Below, piece after piece: positions 1 to 9,312 of a DNA stretch of 64,000 bases. A program made the translations under genes and the position numbers. Below the pieces are notes generated by a model that saw nothing but the letters and a program-made list of their open reading frames with translations, was not told the origin of the DNA and ran no database searches. Each line of letters begins with the position of its first letter. Position 1 is the stretch's first letter. Origin of the DNA: Xenorhabdus kozodoii (GTDB taxonomy: Bacteria > Pseudomonadota > Gammaproteobacteria > Enterobacterales > Enterobacteriaceae). The DNA is taken from the NCBI RefSeq assembly GCF_002632875.1, contig NZ_NJCX01000009.1, positions 92,972 through 156,971 on the forward strand, in the 5' to 3' direction.

Positions 1-1
1 T

Positions 2-2344
2 GCGCCGGGAACGTACAGGGTTGCTATCCGTGTCAATGATCAGGACAAAGGCACACAGGATATCCAATTTGTGATCGGGGCAGGCAAAAAACTACAGCCT
101 GTTTTGTCGGTTCAACAATTAGTTGACTGGGGGGTTAATGTATCTGCTTTTCAGGGTTTGAAGCCAGAAGCGCCATTATCTGATCTCGCTGATGTTATTC
201 CTTATGCCAGTTCATCACTACAACTGAGCCAACAAACTCTGCTGATCACTGTTCCCCAGGCGGCGATGACAATAGTCGCCCATGATGCGATTGATCCGTC
301 ACTTTGGCAGTCAGGTGAACCCGCGTTATGGGCCAGTTATGATTTCAGTGGTGTTAACACTTGGGGGGAAAATTCAGGTACGAATAATGTCTATATGAAT
401 CTGCGTAGTGGATTAAATTGGGGAAGCTGGCGCTTACGAAATTATTCCACCTATTATCGAAATTTTGGCAGACATCATCGTGATAACAGTGATGACAAAT
501 CCCGTTGGGAAAACCTGAGTACCTCGTTGCAGCGTGATATCCATGCCCTAAAAAGCCAGTTCGTGGTGGGTGAAACAAATACATCAGGCGATCTGTTTAG
601 TGGGTTTGCTTTTCGAGGGGTCACCTTGATGTCGGATGATAACATGCTACCGGATAGTCAACGGGGGTTTGCCCCAGTGGTACGGGGGATCGCAGAAAGC
701 AATGCGCAGATCACTATTCGTCAAAACGGCTACATCATTTACCAGGCCAATGTTCCACCTGGCGCTTTTGTCATTGATGATCTTTATCCAACCTCTTCTG
801 GGGGGAATTTGGATGTTATGATCCGGGAAGCTGATGGCCGTGAACGCCATTTTGTTCAGCCATTTTCATCAATTCCGGTTATGTTGAGGGAAGGACGCTT
901 CAAATACAGTTTTACTGCGGGAAAATACCGTAATTCGCATGCCAATGACTATCAGCCATTCTTTATGCAGAGTGAGGTTTATTACGGTCTGCCATATGCA
1001 ACAACAATGTATGGCGGTATGTTGCTGTCCTCAAGATATCAGGCGTATACCGTGGGTATAGGATACAGCCTTGGTGACTGGGGATCGTTGGCATTAGATA
1101 TCACCCAGTCACAAGTTAATGCTATCAATCAGCGCCAACAACGGGGCTGGGTCTATCGGGCACAGTACGCCAAAGACTTCGAACAGACGGGTACGAGCGT
1201 GTCCCTGACCAGTCATTATTACCCTTCAGCGCATTTTTATGAATTTCAGGATGTCAATAACAGGGCGATGTATGATGATGAACCATCAAATCAAAATAAA
1301 CATAAATTTCAATTCACATTGAGCCAGAGCTTGTCAGATTACGGCAGCCTCTATTTTTCCGGTTATTTGCAGAATAATCGGGAAGATAGAAGTACAACAC
1401 GCAGTTTGAATATTGGGTACGGTGTCAGTTATTCCAATATTCATTACACCCTGAATTACGCCCAGAACAGGGATCAAGGCCGCTCAAGGAGGGATAATCA
1501 ACTGGCGTTTAATGTACAGATCCCGCTCGCCCGTTGGCTGTCAGGGAGCTGGGTAACTTACGGTATCAATCAAAACCGTCGGGGAGACATCAACCAGTCG
1601 GTTGGATTAAATGGTACGGCGTTAGGTAGGCTGAACTACTCCCTGCAACAAAGTCATAGTAATCACGGTCAGGACAGTAGCGGTAATATAAACCTTAGCT
1701 ATAAAGGTTGCTATGGTGTGTTGTCTGGCGGGTATCACTATAGTGATAACTCCCGGCAAATGAGCTATGGCCTTAGGGGAGGTGTAGTTGCCCATCGTCA
1801 TGGGCTGACTTTATCGCAACCGCTGGGTGAGACGCTGGTTTTGGTCAAAACATCGGGGGCTGCTGGCGTTAAGGTTACAGGCTATAACGGTGTGGAAACG
1901 GATGGACAAGGTTACGCTGTACTACCTTATGTCAGCCCTTATCACCGTAACCGTATCGCTTTGTCACCGGACTCTTTTGGGGAAGGGGTGGAGATTGGAT
2001 CGAATATCCAGACGGTGATCCCAACACAGGGCGCCATGGTTTTAGCGGATTTCCAAACCCGGATCGGTCACAGGGTGTTGTTCAACCTAGCTTATCAGGG
2101 CAAACCGATTCCTTTTGGCGCAATAGCGACTTTGAATGAGGAAAATAACGCCCATCCTTTGGCCGTAAACCAAGGCATTGTTGGTAACGGGGGAGAAGTC
2201 TATTTCGGCGGGGTTCCAGAACAAGGCCAATTGTCAGTCCAATGGGGAGGTGGTCAGTTTGAACAATGCAAGGCACATTTTCTGTTGCCGAAAAGTAAAG
2301 CTATGGTGGTTTCAATAAAGGCGGATTGTCATCCATCAAGGTAA
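2..2344 (+). CDS. Fimbrial outer-membrane usher (PapC/FimD family), 5' end cut by window edge
   Basis: Outer-membrane beta-barrel usher that takes chaperone-bound pilins and assembles them into a fimbria. The reading frame is open from the first bases of the window, so the true start lies upstream; a GTG at position 71 is internal. The first residues (GTYRVAIRVND) match the usher N-terminal periplasmic domain, and PGAFVIDDLYPT is a typical usher barrel/plug motif. The rest is the aromatic, glycine-rich barrel repeat pattern, followed by a C-terminal domain with a late cysteine pair. About 780 residues are visible, close to a full usher. The next gene downstream is a fimbrial adhesin in the same direction. 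No chaperone lies downstream, so chaperone and major pilin are presumably upstream, outside the window. Confidence 0.93.
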   Translation, partial: APGTYRVAIRVNDQDKGTQDIQFVIGAGKKLQPVLSVQQLVDWGVNVSAFQGLKPEAPLSDLADVIPYASSSLQLSQQTLLITVPQAAMTIVAHDAIDPSLWQSGEPALWASYDFSGVNTWGENSGTNNVYMNLRSGLNWGSWRLRNYSTYYRNFGRHHRDNSDDKSRWENLSTSLQRDIHALKSQFVVGETNTSGDLFSGFAFRGVTLMSDDNMLPDSQRGFAPVVRGIAESNAQITIRQNGYIIYQANVPPGAFVIDDLYPTSSGGNLDVMIREADGRERHFVQPFSSIPVMLREGRFKYSFTAGKYRNSHANDYQPFFMQSEVYYGLPYATTMYGGMLLSSRYQAYTVGIGYSLGDWGSLALDITQSQVNAINQRQQRGWVYRAQYAKDFEQTGTSVSLTSHYYPSAHFYEFQDVNNRAMYDDEPSNQNKHKFQFTLSQSLSDYGSLYFSGYLQNNREDRSTTRSLNIGYGVSYSNIHYTLNYAQNRDQGRSRRDNQLAFNVQIPLARWLSGSWVTYGINQNRRGDINQSVGLNGTALGRLNYSLQQSHSNHGQDSSGNINLSYKGCYGVLSGGYHYSDNSRQMSYGLRGGVVAHRHGLTLSQPLGETLVLVKTSGAAGVKVTGYNGVETDGQGYAVLPYVSPYHRNRIALSPDSFGEGVEIGSNIQTVIPTQGAMVLADFQTRIGHRVLFNLAYQGKPIPFGAIATLNEENNAHPLAVNQGIVGNGGEVYFGGVPEQGQLSVQWGGGQFEQCKAHFLLPKSKAMVVSIKADCHPSR

Positions 2345-2351
2345 ATCAGCA

Positions 2352-2456
2352 TATACCAACCCAACTTCAAGTTGCAGTTTGCAAACCAATGAGCGTGTTT
2401 ATATCTCCCCGCTGTACGGGGAGATATAAGACGCATCTTGAAAGACGACGGGTATA
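2352..2456 (-). repeat. MITE-like palindromic repeat, about 105 bp (copy 1)
   Basis: Starts TATACCAACCCAACTTCAAG and ends ACGACGGGTATA, with a central palindrome TATATCTCCCCGC / GGGGAGATATA. It is nearly identical, in reverse complement, to the copy at 17528-17630. It sits in the gap between usher and adhesin genes, so it could affect the mRNA between them. Confidence 0.8.
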
Positions 2457-2476
2457 GAAGCTCGACATAACGATAA

Positions 2477-3514
2477 ATGATAAAGGGATTACTTGTGAAT
2501 GTATCAATTTCTTCATGGTTGCTATTTGTACCAATATTTTTGTCTTCCTGCACAGGGTACGCTTATACCGATGTGACTTGCACTGCCCCTGCTCAGACAT
2601 TGAATCCCTATAAGATATCCATTCCCGCCGATACACCGGTAGGCCAAGAACTGGAAAAATCGGATAACAGATTGAGGATGGATGCCAGCCCGATGATTAC
2701 TTGTCAAGGAAAGTCTCTGGACAACATTGAAGCTGTTCTTGGTATCAAGGCATATGGCGCATCGTCAAAAATCATTAATGGCAGAAAAATTTTTCTGTTG
2801 GGAAATAGTGGCATTGGGTATGCGATTCGAGGTCTGACGGGTGATCCTTATGATAGAAAATATGTCCGGGGAAATAATAACAGTACGGTACTTAAAACGG
2901 TTGCCTTACGAGATCAGGGAGGAAGGATCAGTGTTGGCATTGCATTGGTATTTTACCGTATCGGTCAAGTGAGACCTGGCCAATATCCTTCCCAGCCGGT
3001 GGCAAATGCGACGGTAACGTTACGAAATAGGGGGGAAAGTGGTTCCGGTAAGTTTATCGAAGCAGGGCAATTCAGCACGGGCAATATCATCGTTGAGTCG
3101 CGATCCTGTGCTTTTGATAACAACCCCATTCCGGTTGCATTGGAACCCATAACGAGTACGCAGTTACCCCAATTGGGTTCTACGGCCGCAGAAAGGGCAT
3201 TTGCTATTCCGTTAAATTGTGACGCACGTATCAAAGTTAATATGCTTTTGCAGGCGGGTTCGCAGGGAGCTTATGATCCGCAAAACGGGGTTATCAAACT
3301 TAATCCTAATGCCTATTCAGCCAGTGGTCTTGGTATTCAAATTTTGGATGGTAAGAAGTCAATACCTATTCCCCTGGGTAAAAAAATTGGATATATCGAA
3401 ACGCGAACAGAAGGGCCTGCCACTATTCCATTGAAAGCGCGTTATTATCGCTATGGTCGCGTTAAAGAAGGGACAGTGAATGCGACAGCAACATTCACGA
3501 TGAGTTATGAGTAA
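2477..3514 (+). CDS. Fimbrial tip adhesin / minor fimbrial protein
   Basis: 345-residue secreted fimbrial protein, probably the tip adhesin of the operon whose usher precedes it. A hydrophobic signal peptide covers about residues 1-28 (cleavage likely after GYA). The mature part has cysteines spaced as in fimbrial adhesins. The last 140 residues look like a pilin domain ending in the alternating donor-strand-like sequence NATATFTMSYE. No strong ribosome-binding site precedes the ATG at 2477. An in-frame GTG at 2495 has AAAGGG 7 bases upstream and would also give a signal peptide, so the start is uncertain. A 105-bp repeat element separates it from the usher. I cannot name the receptor or fimbrial type. 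Confidence 0.85.
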   Translation: MIKGLLVNVSISSWLLFVPIFLSSCTGYAYTDVTCTAPAQTLNPYKISIPADTPVGQELEKSDNRLRMDASPMITCQGKSLDNIEAVLGIKAYGASSKIINGRKIFLLGNSGIGYAIRGLTGDPYDRKYVRGNNNSTVLKTVALRDQGGRISVGIALVFYRIGQVRPGQYPSQPVANATVTLRNRGESGSGKFIEAGQFSTGNIIVESRSCAFDNNPIPVALEPITSTQLPQLGSTAAERAFAIPLNCDARIKVNMLLQAGSQGAYDPQNGVIKLNPNAYSASGLGIQILDGKKSIPIPLGKKIGYIETRTEGPATIPLKARYYRYGRVKEGTVNATATFTMSYE

Positions 3515-3829
3515 TATAAGCTTGCACCATTTATCATCTTTCAAATTATTTGATGTTTTTTTATTTATTAATTAAATGGGGGTTACTTTCAATAAATATT
3601 CGTTATTTTTATTGTTATTCTAAAACCACTCCCTGGGGAGGTCGTGTTTTTGAGCTTATTCTTGCTGGTGGATTATTCCAATTTGGTATATCACTACTTA
3701 AATATAATAATGAGAATCATTTTCTTTTCTATAAGAAAGTAAAATATAAATATACAGAAACAGACCCCTTATCATTGCCAATAAACCAAGAGGTCTGTAG
3801 AGCTTACTGCTGGGCAGTAATCGGATAAA
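3515..3829. other. 315-bp gap between adhesin and flgN
   Basis: AT-rich spacer where the fimbrial and flagellar gene groups converge. A 92-codon plus-strand reading frame (3550-3828) has no ribosome-binding site and an odd composition; I do not regard it as a gene. A perfect 7-bp stem (TTACTGC, loop TGG, GCAGTAA) lies at 3804-3820, just beyond the flgN stop, without a clear U-tract. Confidence 0.5.
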
Positions 3830-4270
3830 TCAAACGCTGATCTTGTGGCCTGATAGCGTTGAATGACGACGAGCCTGGCCGTCTGCCCCATAAAGAGAAG
3901 GGCTATGGTGAGTTTTCAGAAAAGCGATTGCTTGACTGTTCAATTCAATATGTTGTTTCAGTAAAAATCCGTTATGCGAATTTAAATCACGAATACGTTC
4001 AACAGATTGACTAATTTGGCTCCATAATACTGCCAGTCTTTTATGGTCAGTATAAGGCGCATTTATTTTCAGCGTTTCATTTAATTGCTGGCGTTTTCGT
4101 TCAGCGTGATCGAGTGCTGAAAGCAAAAATGTTTTTTGTTCCGTCACGCGATGTAAATGATTCACTTCAATAAAGCCTTCGTTCAATATGCGTTGTTCTT
4201 CTGCCATAGTTTGCGAAAGCGAATTTAAATGCGCGCTTTGCTGTTCAAGCAAGAGTTGAAGTTCTTCCAT
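3830..4270 (-). CDS. flgN: Flagellar export chaperone FlgN
   Basis: 146-residue, almost wholly alpha-helical cytoplasmic chaperone for the hook-filament junction proteins FlgK and FlgL, whose genes are at the other end of this flg cluster. Sequence features are the N-terminal coiled-coil MEELQLLLEQQSAHL, a length typical of the family and no signal peptide. It follows flgM by 25 bp on the minus strand and so belongs to flgMN, read from the sigma-28 promoter upstream of flgM and from flgA. Confidence 0.9.
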   Translation of the reverse strand: MEELQLLLEQQSAHLNSLSQTMAEEQRILNEGFIEVNHLHRVTEQKTFLLSALDHAERKRQQLNETLKINAPYTDHKRLAVLWSQISQSVERIRDLNSHNGFLLKQHIELNSQAIAFLKTHHSPSLYGADGQARRHSTLSGHKISV

Positions 4271-4295
4271 TTATGGCTCTTTATGATTTTACTGT

Positions 4296-4595
4296 TTATT
4301 TATCATATTCCATGTTTTCAAGGGCCTCCCTGAATAGGGCATCAGCAATTTTGCCGCTATCCATCGTTAGGGTTCCCTTTGCAATGGCTTCTTTTAATTG
4401 TTGTACTTTCTGGATATTGATATCCTGACTGCTTGGCTGAACGAGCTTTTTCTGCGCTTCGCTCAACTTAACTTGTGTATCAGCGCTTTTTTCTGCGACA
4501 GCCACAATTCTGCGAGTGCTCTGAGCACCTTCATTGGCATTACGTTGTTGCAAAGCTGCAATAGCCAGTAGAGGTTGAGTGCGTTCAATACTCAT
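4296..4595 (-). CDS. flgM: Anti-sigma-28 factor FlgM
   Basis: 99-residue anti-sigma factor that holds FliA (sigma-28) inactive until the hook-basal body is complete and FlgM is exported through it. It starts MSIERTQPL, has a flexible Q/S/K-rich first half and a helical C-terminal sigma-binding half (VQQLKEAIAKGTLTMDSGKI). AAGGATT lies just upstream of the ATG. A near-consensus sigma-28 promoter at 4686-4712 reads into it, which gives the usual autoregulatory loop with fliA at 47.9 kb. Confidence 0.93.
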   Translation of the reverse strand: MSIERTQPLLAIAALQQRNANEGAQSTRRIVAVAEKSADTQVKLSEAQKKLVQPSSQDINIQKVQQLKEAIAKGTLTMDSGKIADALFREALENMEYDK

Positions 4596-4685
4596 AATCG
4601 TAATCCTTTAATCAGGCATTATTTATTTGTCTTAGGTAGCAGGCGATATACCGCTGGCATGCCTGTAAATCATGGTCTGTTGGTT

Positions 4686-4712
4686 ATATCGGCTTGAGGA
4701 AATAAAACTTTA
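4686..4712 (-). promoter_or_regulatory. Sigma-28 (FliA) promoter of flgMN
   Basis: On the minus strand: TAAAGTTT, 11-base spacer, GCCGATAT. Consensus is TAAAGTTT-N11-GCCGATAA, so only the last base differs. It lies 91 bases upstream of the flgM start, between flgA and flgM. Confidence 0.85.
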
Positions 4713-4717
4713 GCCAT

Positions 4718-5395
4718 TTATAACATCATTTTTACACTACCATTTTCTTGAGCTTCACCAGTAATAACCTGTCCGGAGTTCAGGCGGACACGAATATTAT
4801 CAAAACTTGCGGCGTTGTTAATCGCTTTTCCTTCATAACGTACCTGAAAATGGTGTCCATCTACGGTGACGACCACATTTTGTCCGGCTTTAATTGCCCA
4901 CGGACGCCGGATCATATTGCGTGTGATGAATTGTCCGGCAGATATGTTGCGAAGCGCAATACCATTTTGTATGGCCTTTCTGTTACGGATGATGTCATTT
5001 GGCAGTTTATCTAATGAGCCTGTTTTGACTTGAAAATCTTTTTCTGTCAGGACTGCATTGCGATTAATGGCCTGCTTAGAAACCAAATAAGGGCCGATAA
5101 CATTGACGTAAACCTGAATAAAACGGCGTTGCTGGTCACAAGTCACAGGAACGGAAAGGTTACCCCAATTTTTGTTATTAAGTAACGGCTGTATTTCAGG
5201 CAATCCACAAGTCGGCCATTGTTGCTCAGGGGTTTTAATGACTACTGAGACTTTACGGTTCGCTGTGTCATGGAGCTGCCTGAAATAGTCGTCTATTAAT
5301 TGTGGTAAAGGATTTCCCCAAGCTAAAGGGCTGCCAAAACCCCAAAATAGATTAAGGGAAAAGGTAAAGAACCCGATAAACTTTAATGCAGGCAT
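4718..5395 (-). CDS. flgA: Flagellar P-ring assembly chaperone FlgA
   Basis: 225-residue periplasmic chaperone for FlgI polymerisation into the P ring. A signal peptide is visible (MPALKFIGFFTFSLNLFWGF, cleavage near the LAWG/NP junction). A SAF-type domain lies in the C-terminal half (RNAVLTEKDF through GQFITRNMIRR), followed by the FlgA C-terminal beta domain (GQNVVVTVDGHHF). AAGGTGGTGAC precedes the ATG. It is transcribed divergently from flgB across a 298-bp regulatory gap. Confidence 0.93.
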   Translation of the reverse strand: MPALKFIGFFTFSLNLFWGFGSPLAWGNPLPQLIDDYFRQLHDTANRKVSVVIKTPEQQWPTCGLPEIQPLLNNKNWGNLSVPVTCDQQRRFIQVYVNVIGPYLVSKQAINRNAVLTEKDFQVKTGSLDKLPNDIIRNRKAIQNGIALRNISAGQFITRNMIRRPWAIKAGQNVVVTVDGHHFQVRYEGKAINNAASFDNIRVRLNSGQVITGEAQENGSVKMML

Positions 5396-5693
5396 GTCAC
5401 CACCTTAAAACCCGTTAGTGAGCCATGATTTCAAAAAATATTCAGCACCTGTTGGATATGAGTAGTGTAACTCGATTGATCATTCGTTAATGGGATAAAT
5501 AGCAATTCAATTTGTTTCTATTCTTCGAATTACCTTTTTCTTCTCCGTTTATTCTGTTAGCTACCTGGAGCTTATGATCTGGAGATTTCATGTACAGCAC
5601 GGTGGGTGTACCGCCCCATGAATGAAGACAGGGCGATAGGCTCTTGATGCGTTATTGGGGCTTGCCCCGACAGAACTAAACTGAGGGAGGAAT
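5396..5693. promoter_or_regulatory. Divergent flgA / flgB control region
   Basis: 298 bp between two divergent flagellar operons. In enterobacteria these are class II promoters activated by FlhDC and read by sigma-70. I see no sigma-28 consensus here, which fits class II control, but I cannot place a FlhDC box with confidence. A strong ribosome-binding site (GAGGGAGGA) ends the region in front of flgB. Confidence 0.5.
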
Positions 5694-6110
5694 ATGCTCG
5701 ATAAATTAGACGCCGCCTTTCAATTTCGACAAGAAGCGCTGGCGCTCCGCCACCAGCGGCAGGAAATTTTGTCTGCCAATATTGCTAATGCGGATACCCC
5801 CGGCTATCAGGCGCGTGATATCGATTTTGCTGCTCAACTAAAAAAAGTCATGGCACAGGGTCGTGTGACGGAAAATGGAATTGGGCTAACGCTGACTTCC
5901 GATCGACATATTCCTGTTCAGCCGCAAAAACGTCTGGAGATGGATTTGCTGTATCGTGTGCCATACCAGACGTCCATGGATGGAAATTCCGTTGACATGG
6001 ATATAGAACGCAGCAATTTCGCAGATAACAGCCTGAAATATCAGGCCGAACTTACTATGACGAATGCGCAAATCAAAAGCATGATGTCAGTTCTACAGTC
6101 ACAAGGATAA
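5694..6110 (+). CDS. flgB: Flagellar proximal rod protein FlgB
   Basis: 138-residue proximal rod subunit of the flagellar driveshaft, exported by the flagellar type III apparatus. It carries the N-terminal rod/hook motif [17 protein letters not shown] and the helical C-terminus shared by axial proteins. The ribosome-binding site GAGGGAGGA is 3 bases before the ATG. First gene of flgBCDEFGHIJ(KL); its stop overlaps the upstream candidate ATG of flgC. Confidence 0.95.
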   Translation: MLDKLDAAFQFRQEALALRHQRQEILSANIANADTPGYQARDIDFAAQLKKVMAQGRVTENGIGLTLTSDRHIPVQPQKRLEMDLLYRVPYQTSMDGNSVDMDIERSNFADNSLKYQAELTMTNAQIKSMMSVLQSQG

Positions 6111-6115
6111 TGGGA

Positions 6116-6520
6116 ATGTCTTTACTGAGTATTTTTGATATTGCCAGCTCCGCGCTTTCTGCCCAATCCCAGCGATTGAATGTCAGCGCCAGCAATATGG
6201 CGAATGCCGACAGTGTCGTGGGGCCGGATGGTGAGCCATATCGAGCCAAGCAAGTGGTCTTCCGGGTTGCCGCCCCCGCGGGGCAAGAAATTGGCGGCGT
6301 TCGCGTTAGCGAAGTGGTGGATGATCCTTCACCTTTCCGCCTTGAATACCAGCCAGGCCACCCGCTGTCCGATGAAAAAGGTTATGTCCGTATGCCAAAT
6401 GTGGATGTCGTCGGGGAAATGGTGAATACCATCTCGGCTTCCCGCAGTTATCAGGCCAACGTTGAAGTGCTTAATACCACTAAGTCCATCATGTTGAAAA
6501 CACTGACGCTGGGCCAATAA
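6116..6520 (+). CDS. flgC: Flagellar proximal rod protein FlgC
   Basis: 134-residue rod subunit. It starts [20 protein letters not shown], very close to E. coli FlgC, has the axial-protein motif [10 protein letters not shown] and ends [16 protein letters not shown] prefer the ATG at 6116 over the one at 6110: AGGA (6104-6107) is 8 bases from the former and only 2 from the latter, and family members lack the extra two residues. Tightly coupled to flgB. Confidence 0.95.
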   Translation: MSLLSIFDIASSALSAQSQRLNVSASNMANADSVVGPDGEPYRAKQVVFRVAAPAGQEIGGVRVSEVVDDPSPFRLEYQPGHPLSDEKGYVRMPNVDVVGEMVNTISASRSYQANVEVLNTTKSIMLKTLTLGQ

Positions 6521-6533
6521 CAGGAATTACGTT

Positions 6534-7271
6534 ATGGGAATTACCGCTTCAATTAATGAATCATTAGATAGTTCAACAGTCGGTGAACTGTCTAAGTTGA
6601 ACAGCCAAAAACCGCAAAGCAGTCGTGATATTAAAGATAACTTCTTGAATGTATTGGTTGCCCAGCTTAAAAACCAAGATCCGACCAACCCAATGCAAAA
6701 CAGTGAATTGACTTCACAGATTGCGCAAATCAGTGCTGTTGAGGGGATTGAGAAACTCAATAAGACACTGGGTTCCATTGTCGGACAAATGGACAGTAAT
6801 CATGCCAGTAATCAGGCCATGCAGACAGTGGCATTGATTGGTCGAGGTGTCATGATCCCAGGCAATGATTTATTGGTTGGTGTGAATGAAAAAGAAGGCA
6901 TCAGCGTAGCACCCATTGGCTTCGAACTGAACCGACCCGCAGATATCGTTAAAGTCACCATCAAAGGTAAAAATGGCACCGTAGTTAAGGAGATAGAATT
7001 CAATAAAACAGATCCTAACTTATCCAACGAATATTTGAATGCGGGTGTACACAGTTTTAAATGGGACGGTAAAGACGCGGGCGGCAATGTCGTGGAAGCG
7101 GGGGCTTATGAGTTCACCGTTTCCGCCAGCCAGCAAGATCAAGTGTTGATGGTCGACTCCCTGAAATATGCCGAGGTTTATGGCGTTATGCGGCAGGAAA
7201 ATAGCACTAAATTGGATTTAGGGCTGAAAGGGGGCACGGTAAACATGGACGAAGTTCGTCAGATTCTTTAA
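6534..7271 (+). CDS. flgD: Flagellar hook-capping protein FlgD
   Basis: 245-residue hook cap, a scaffold that sits on the growing hook and directs FlgE insertion; it is absent from the finished flagellum. The conserved N-terminus is NFLNVLVAQLKNQDPTNPM. The middle and C-terminal parts are the FlgD beta-domains (FKWDGKDAGGNVVEAGAYEF, an Ig-like/tudor region). It lies 13 bp after flgC and 15 bp before flgE, in the rod-hook operon. Confidence 0.95.
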   Translation: MGITASINESLDSSTVGELSKLNSQKPQSSRDIKDNFLNVLVAQLKNQDPTNPMQNSELTSQIAQISAVEGIEKLNKTLGSIVGQMDSNHASNQAMQTVALIGRGVMIPGNDLLVGVNEKEGISVAPIGFELNRPADIVKVTIKGKNGTVVKEIEFNKTDPNLSNEYLNAGVHSFKWDGKDAGGNVVEAGAYEFTVSASQQDQVLMVDSLKYAEVYGVMRQENSTKLDLGLKGGTVNMDEVRQIL

Positions 7272-7286
7272 TTAAACGGAGGACAT

Positions 7287-8519
7287 ATGGCTTTTTCACA
7301 AGCGGTCAGTGGCTTGAATGCGGCAGCGAGCAACTTAGATGTTATTGGTAATAACATCGCAAACTCGGCAACCTATGGATTTAAATCCAGCTCAGTGGCT
7401 TTTGCCGATGTATTCAGTGGTTCAGATGTCGGGTTGGGCGTTAAGGTTTCTGGCATGGCGCAGAACTTTAAGGATGGTTCAATCACTAAAACCAATGAAC
7501 AGTTGCATATGGCGATCACGCAAGGCGGTTTTTTCCGTATGCAGGATACCAACGGCAATATTTTTTATTCCCGCAATGGTCAATTTAAAATGGATGCCGA
7601 TCGCAATGTGATCGATATGCAAGGGATGAAGTTAACGGGTTATCCGGCCATTCAGGGCAATAATGGGCCTGAAATCCAACAAGGTGCAGCACCTGGACCC
7701 ATCTCAATCCCCACTGACATGTTACCCGCCAAGGCGACAACAAAAGTCACCATGACGGCTAACCTGAATTCGATGAGTAAAAAAATCGACGGGACAGTCA
7801 AAGGCAAAGAATTCGCCTCAGATAATAAAGATACGTTTAACTACAGCTCCGGTATCACGGTATACGACAGTCTCGGCAATGAGCACAATATCAACATGTT
7901 CTTTGTCAAGACAGATGATAATAAGTGGGATATCCATGCCCTGGATACGGCGGTTAAAGGCGCAACACCGCAAAAATTGAATACAGATAGCGTTGAATTT
8001 AATGGCAGCGGCCAATTAGTCAAAGCGGACAACACATTTACATTCAATATGCCTGCCTTGAATGGCTCTAACCCCACGGAAATTGAGTTTGACTTTAACG
8101 GTAGTAAACAGCTAAGCGTAAAGGAAAACTCCGTTTCTAAACAGAAGCAAGACGGTTATGCGGCCGGTCACTTTACCAACTACCAGATTGAAGGTGATGG
8201 CAAGATTTACGGCCTCTATTCTAACGAACAGAAACAAGTGTTGGGACAAGTCGTACTGGCGAATTTCTCCAACCCAGCCGGCCTGGCTTCACAGGGTGAT
8301 AACGTTTGGATCGAAACCGGTGCATCCGGTAGCCCGGTTGTGGGCACTGCGGGTTCAGGTAACTTCGGTAAATTGATCAGTAGCTCATTGGAATCATCAA
8401 ATGTTGATATGAGCCAGGAGCTGGTCAGTATGATCGTCGCCCAGCGTAACTACCAATCCAACGCCCAGACCATCAAGACGCAGGATCAAATCCTGCAAAC
8501 GCTGGTCAGCATGCGTTAA
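7287..8519 (+). CDS. flgE: Flagellar hook protein FlgE
   Basis: 410-residue hook subunit forming the universal joint between motor and filament. It has the N-terminal axial motif GNNIANSATYGFKSS, a variable middle domain, and the C-terminal segment SMIVAQRNYQSNAQTIKTQD typical of FlgE/F/G. The ribosome-binding site ACGGAGGA is 4 bases before the ATG. Length is normal for enterobacterial FlgE. Confidence 0.96.
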   Translation: MAFSQAVSGLNAAASNLDVIGNNIANSATYGFKSSSVAFADVFSGSDVGLGVKVSGMAQNFKDGSITKTNEQLHMAITQGGFFRMQDTNGNIFYSRNGQFKMDADRNVIDMQGMKLTGYPAIQGNNGPEIQQGAAPGPISIPTDMLPAKATTKVTMTANLNSMSKKIDGTVKGKEFASDNKDTFNYSSGITVYDSLGNEHNINMFFVKTDDNKWDIHALDTAVKGATPQKLNTDSVEFNGSGQLVKADNTFTFNMPALNGSNPTEIEFDFNGSKQLSVKENSVSKQKQDGYAAGHFTNYQIEGDGKIYGLYSNEQKQVLGQVVLANFSNPAGLASQGDNVWIETGASGSPVVGTAGSGNFGKLISSSLESSNVDMSQELVSMIVAQRNYQSNAQTIKTQDQILQTLVSMR

Positions 8520-8540
8520 TAAGCTCAGGCGGATAGCTTT

Positions 8541-9296
8541 ATGGATCACGTCATTTATACCGCTATGGGAGCTGCGCGCCAAACGCTGGAGCATCAAGCT
8601 GTCACAGCTAACAATCTTGCCAATGCGTCAACGCCGGGCTTTAAAGCCCAGCTTGCCGCATTGCGTGCCGTGCCAGTTGAAGGTGACACCTTGCCGACAC
8701 GCGCACTGGTCGTTGCTTCTACCCCCGGCATGGATAGCCGTCAAGGGCCAATGAATTATACCTCCCGGCCGTTAGATGTGGCTGTCGGACAGGGGGGCTT
8801 TTTGGCTGTCCAGCTCGAAGATGGGACCGAAGCCTATACCCGTAACGGCAGCATTCAGATCTCATCCGAAGGGCAACTGATGGTACAGGGGCGCATGTTA
8901 TCGGGGGAGAACGGGCCAATTGATGTTCCGCCGCAGGCCGAACTGACTATTGCGGCTGATGGTGCCATTTCTGCCTTGATTGCCAGCGATCCACCAACGT
9001 TGTTGGGGCAGATTGGCAAGCTGAAAATCGTCAAACCGGAAACCAACCAACTGGTGCGCGGCGATGATGGTTTGTTCCATTTAACGCCACAGGCACGGGC
9101 ACAGCAGGGCGATGAATTAGCCGCCAGCACAGAAGTAAAAATCATGCCGGGTGTACTGGAAGGCAGCAATGTTAATCCAGTGGAAAGCATGGTGAATATG
9201 ATCGCCAATGCGCGTCGCTTTGAGATGCAGATGAAAGTCATACACAGTTCCGATGAAAATGCTCAGCGGGCCAACCAAATTCTCGCTATGAGCTAA
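8541..9296 (+). CDS. flgF: Flagellar proximal rod protein FlgF
   Basis: 251-residue rod protein. The start is [19 protein letters not shown]. The axial motif [15 protein letters not shown] is followed by the FlgF-type segment [20 protein letters not shown], and the protein ends in [16 protein letters not shown] helix ([15 protein letters not shown]). It lies between flgE and flgG as in other enterobacteria. Confidence 0.95.
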   Translation: MDHVIYTAMGAARQTLEHQAVTANNLANASTPGFKAQLAALRAVPVEGDTLPTRALVVASTPGMDSRQGPMNYTSRPLDVAVGQGGFLAVQLEDGTEAYTRNGSIQISSEGQLMVQGRMLSGENGPIDVPPQAELTIAADGAISALIASDPPTLLGQIGKLKIVKPETNQLVRGDDGLFHLTPQARAQQGDELAASTEVKIMPGVLEGSNVNPVESMVNMIANARRFEMQMKVIHSSDENAQRANQILAMS

Positions 9297-9312
9297 TCGG
9301 GAGGATAAATTT

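Noticed and set aside
3550..3828. 92-codon plus-strand frame between adhesin and flgN
   Set aside because: No ribosome-binding site, AT-driven composition, ends against the flgN stop and matches nothing I recognise.
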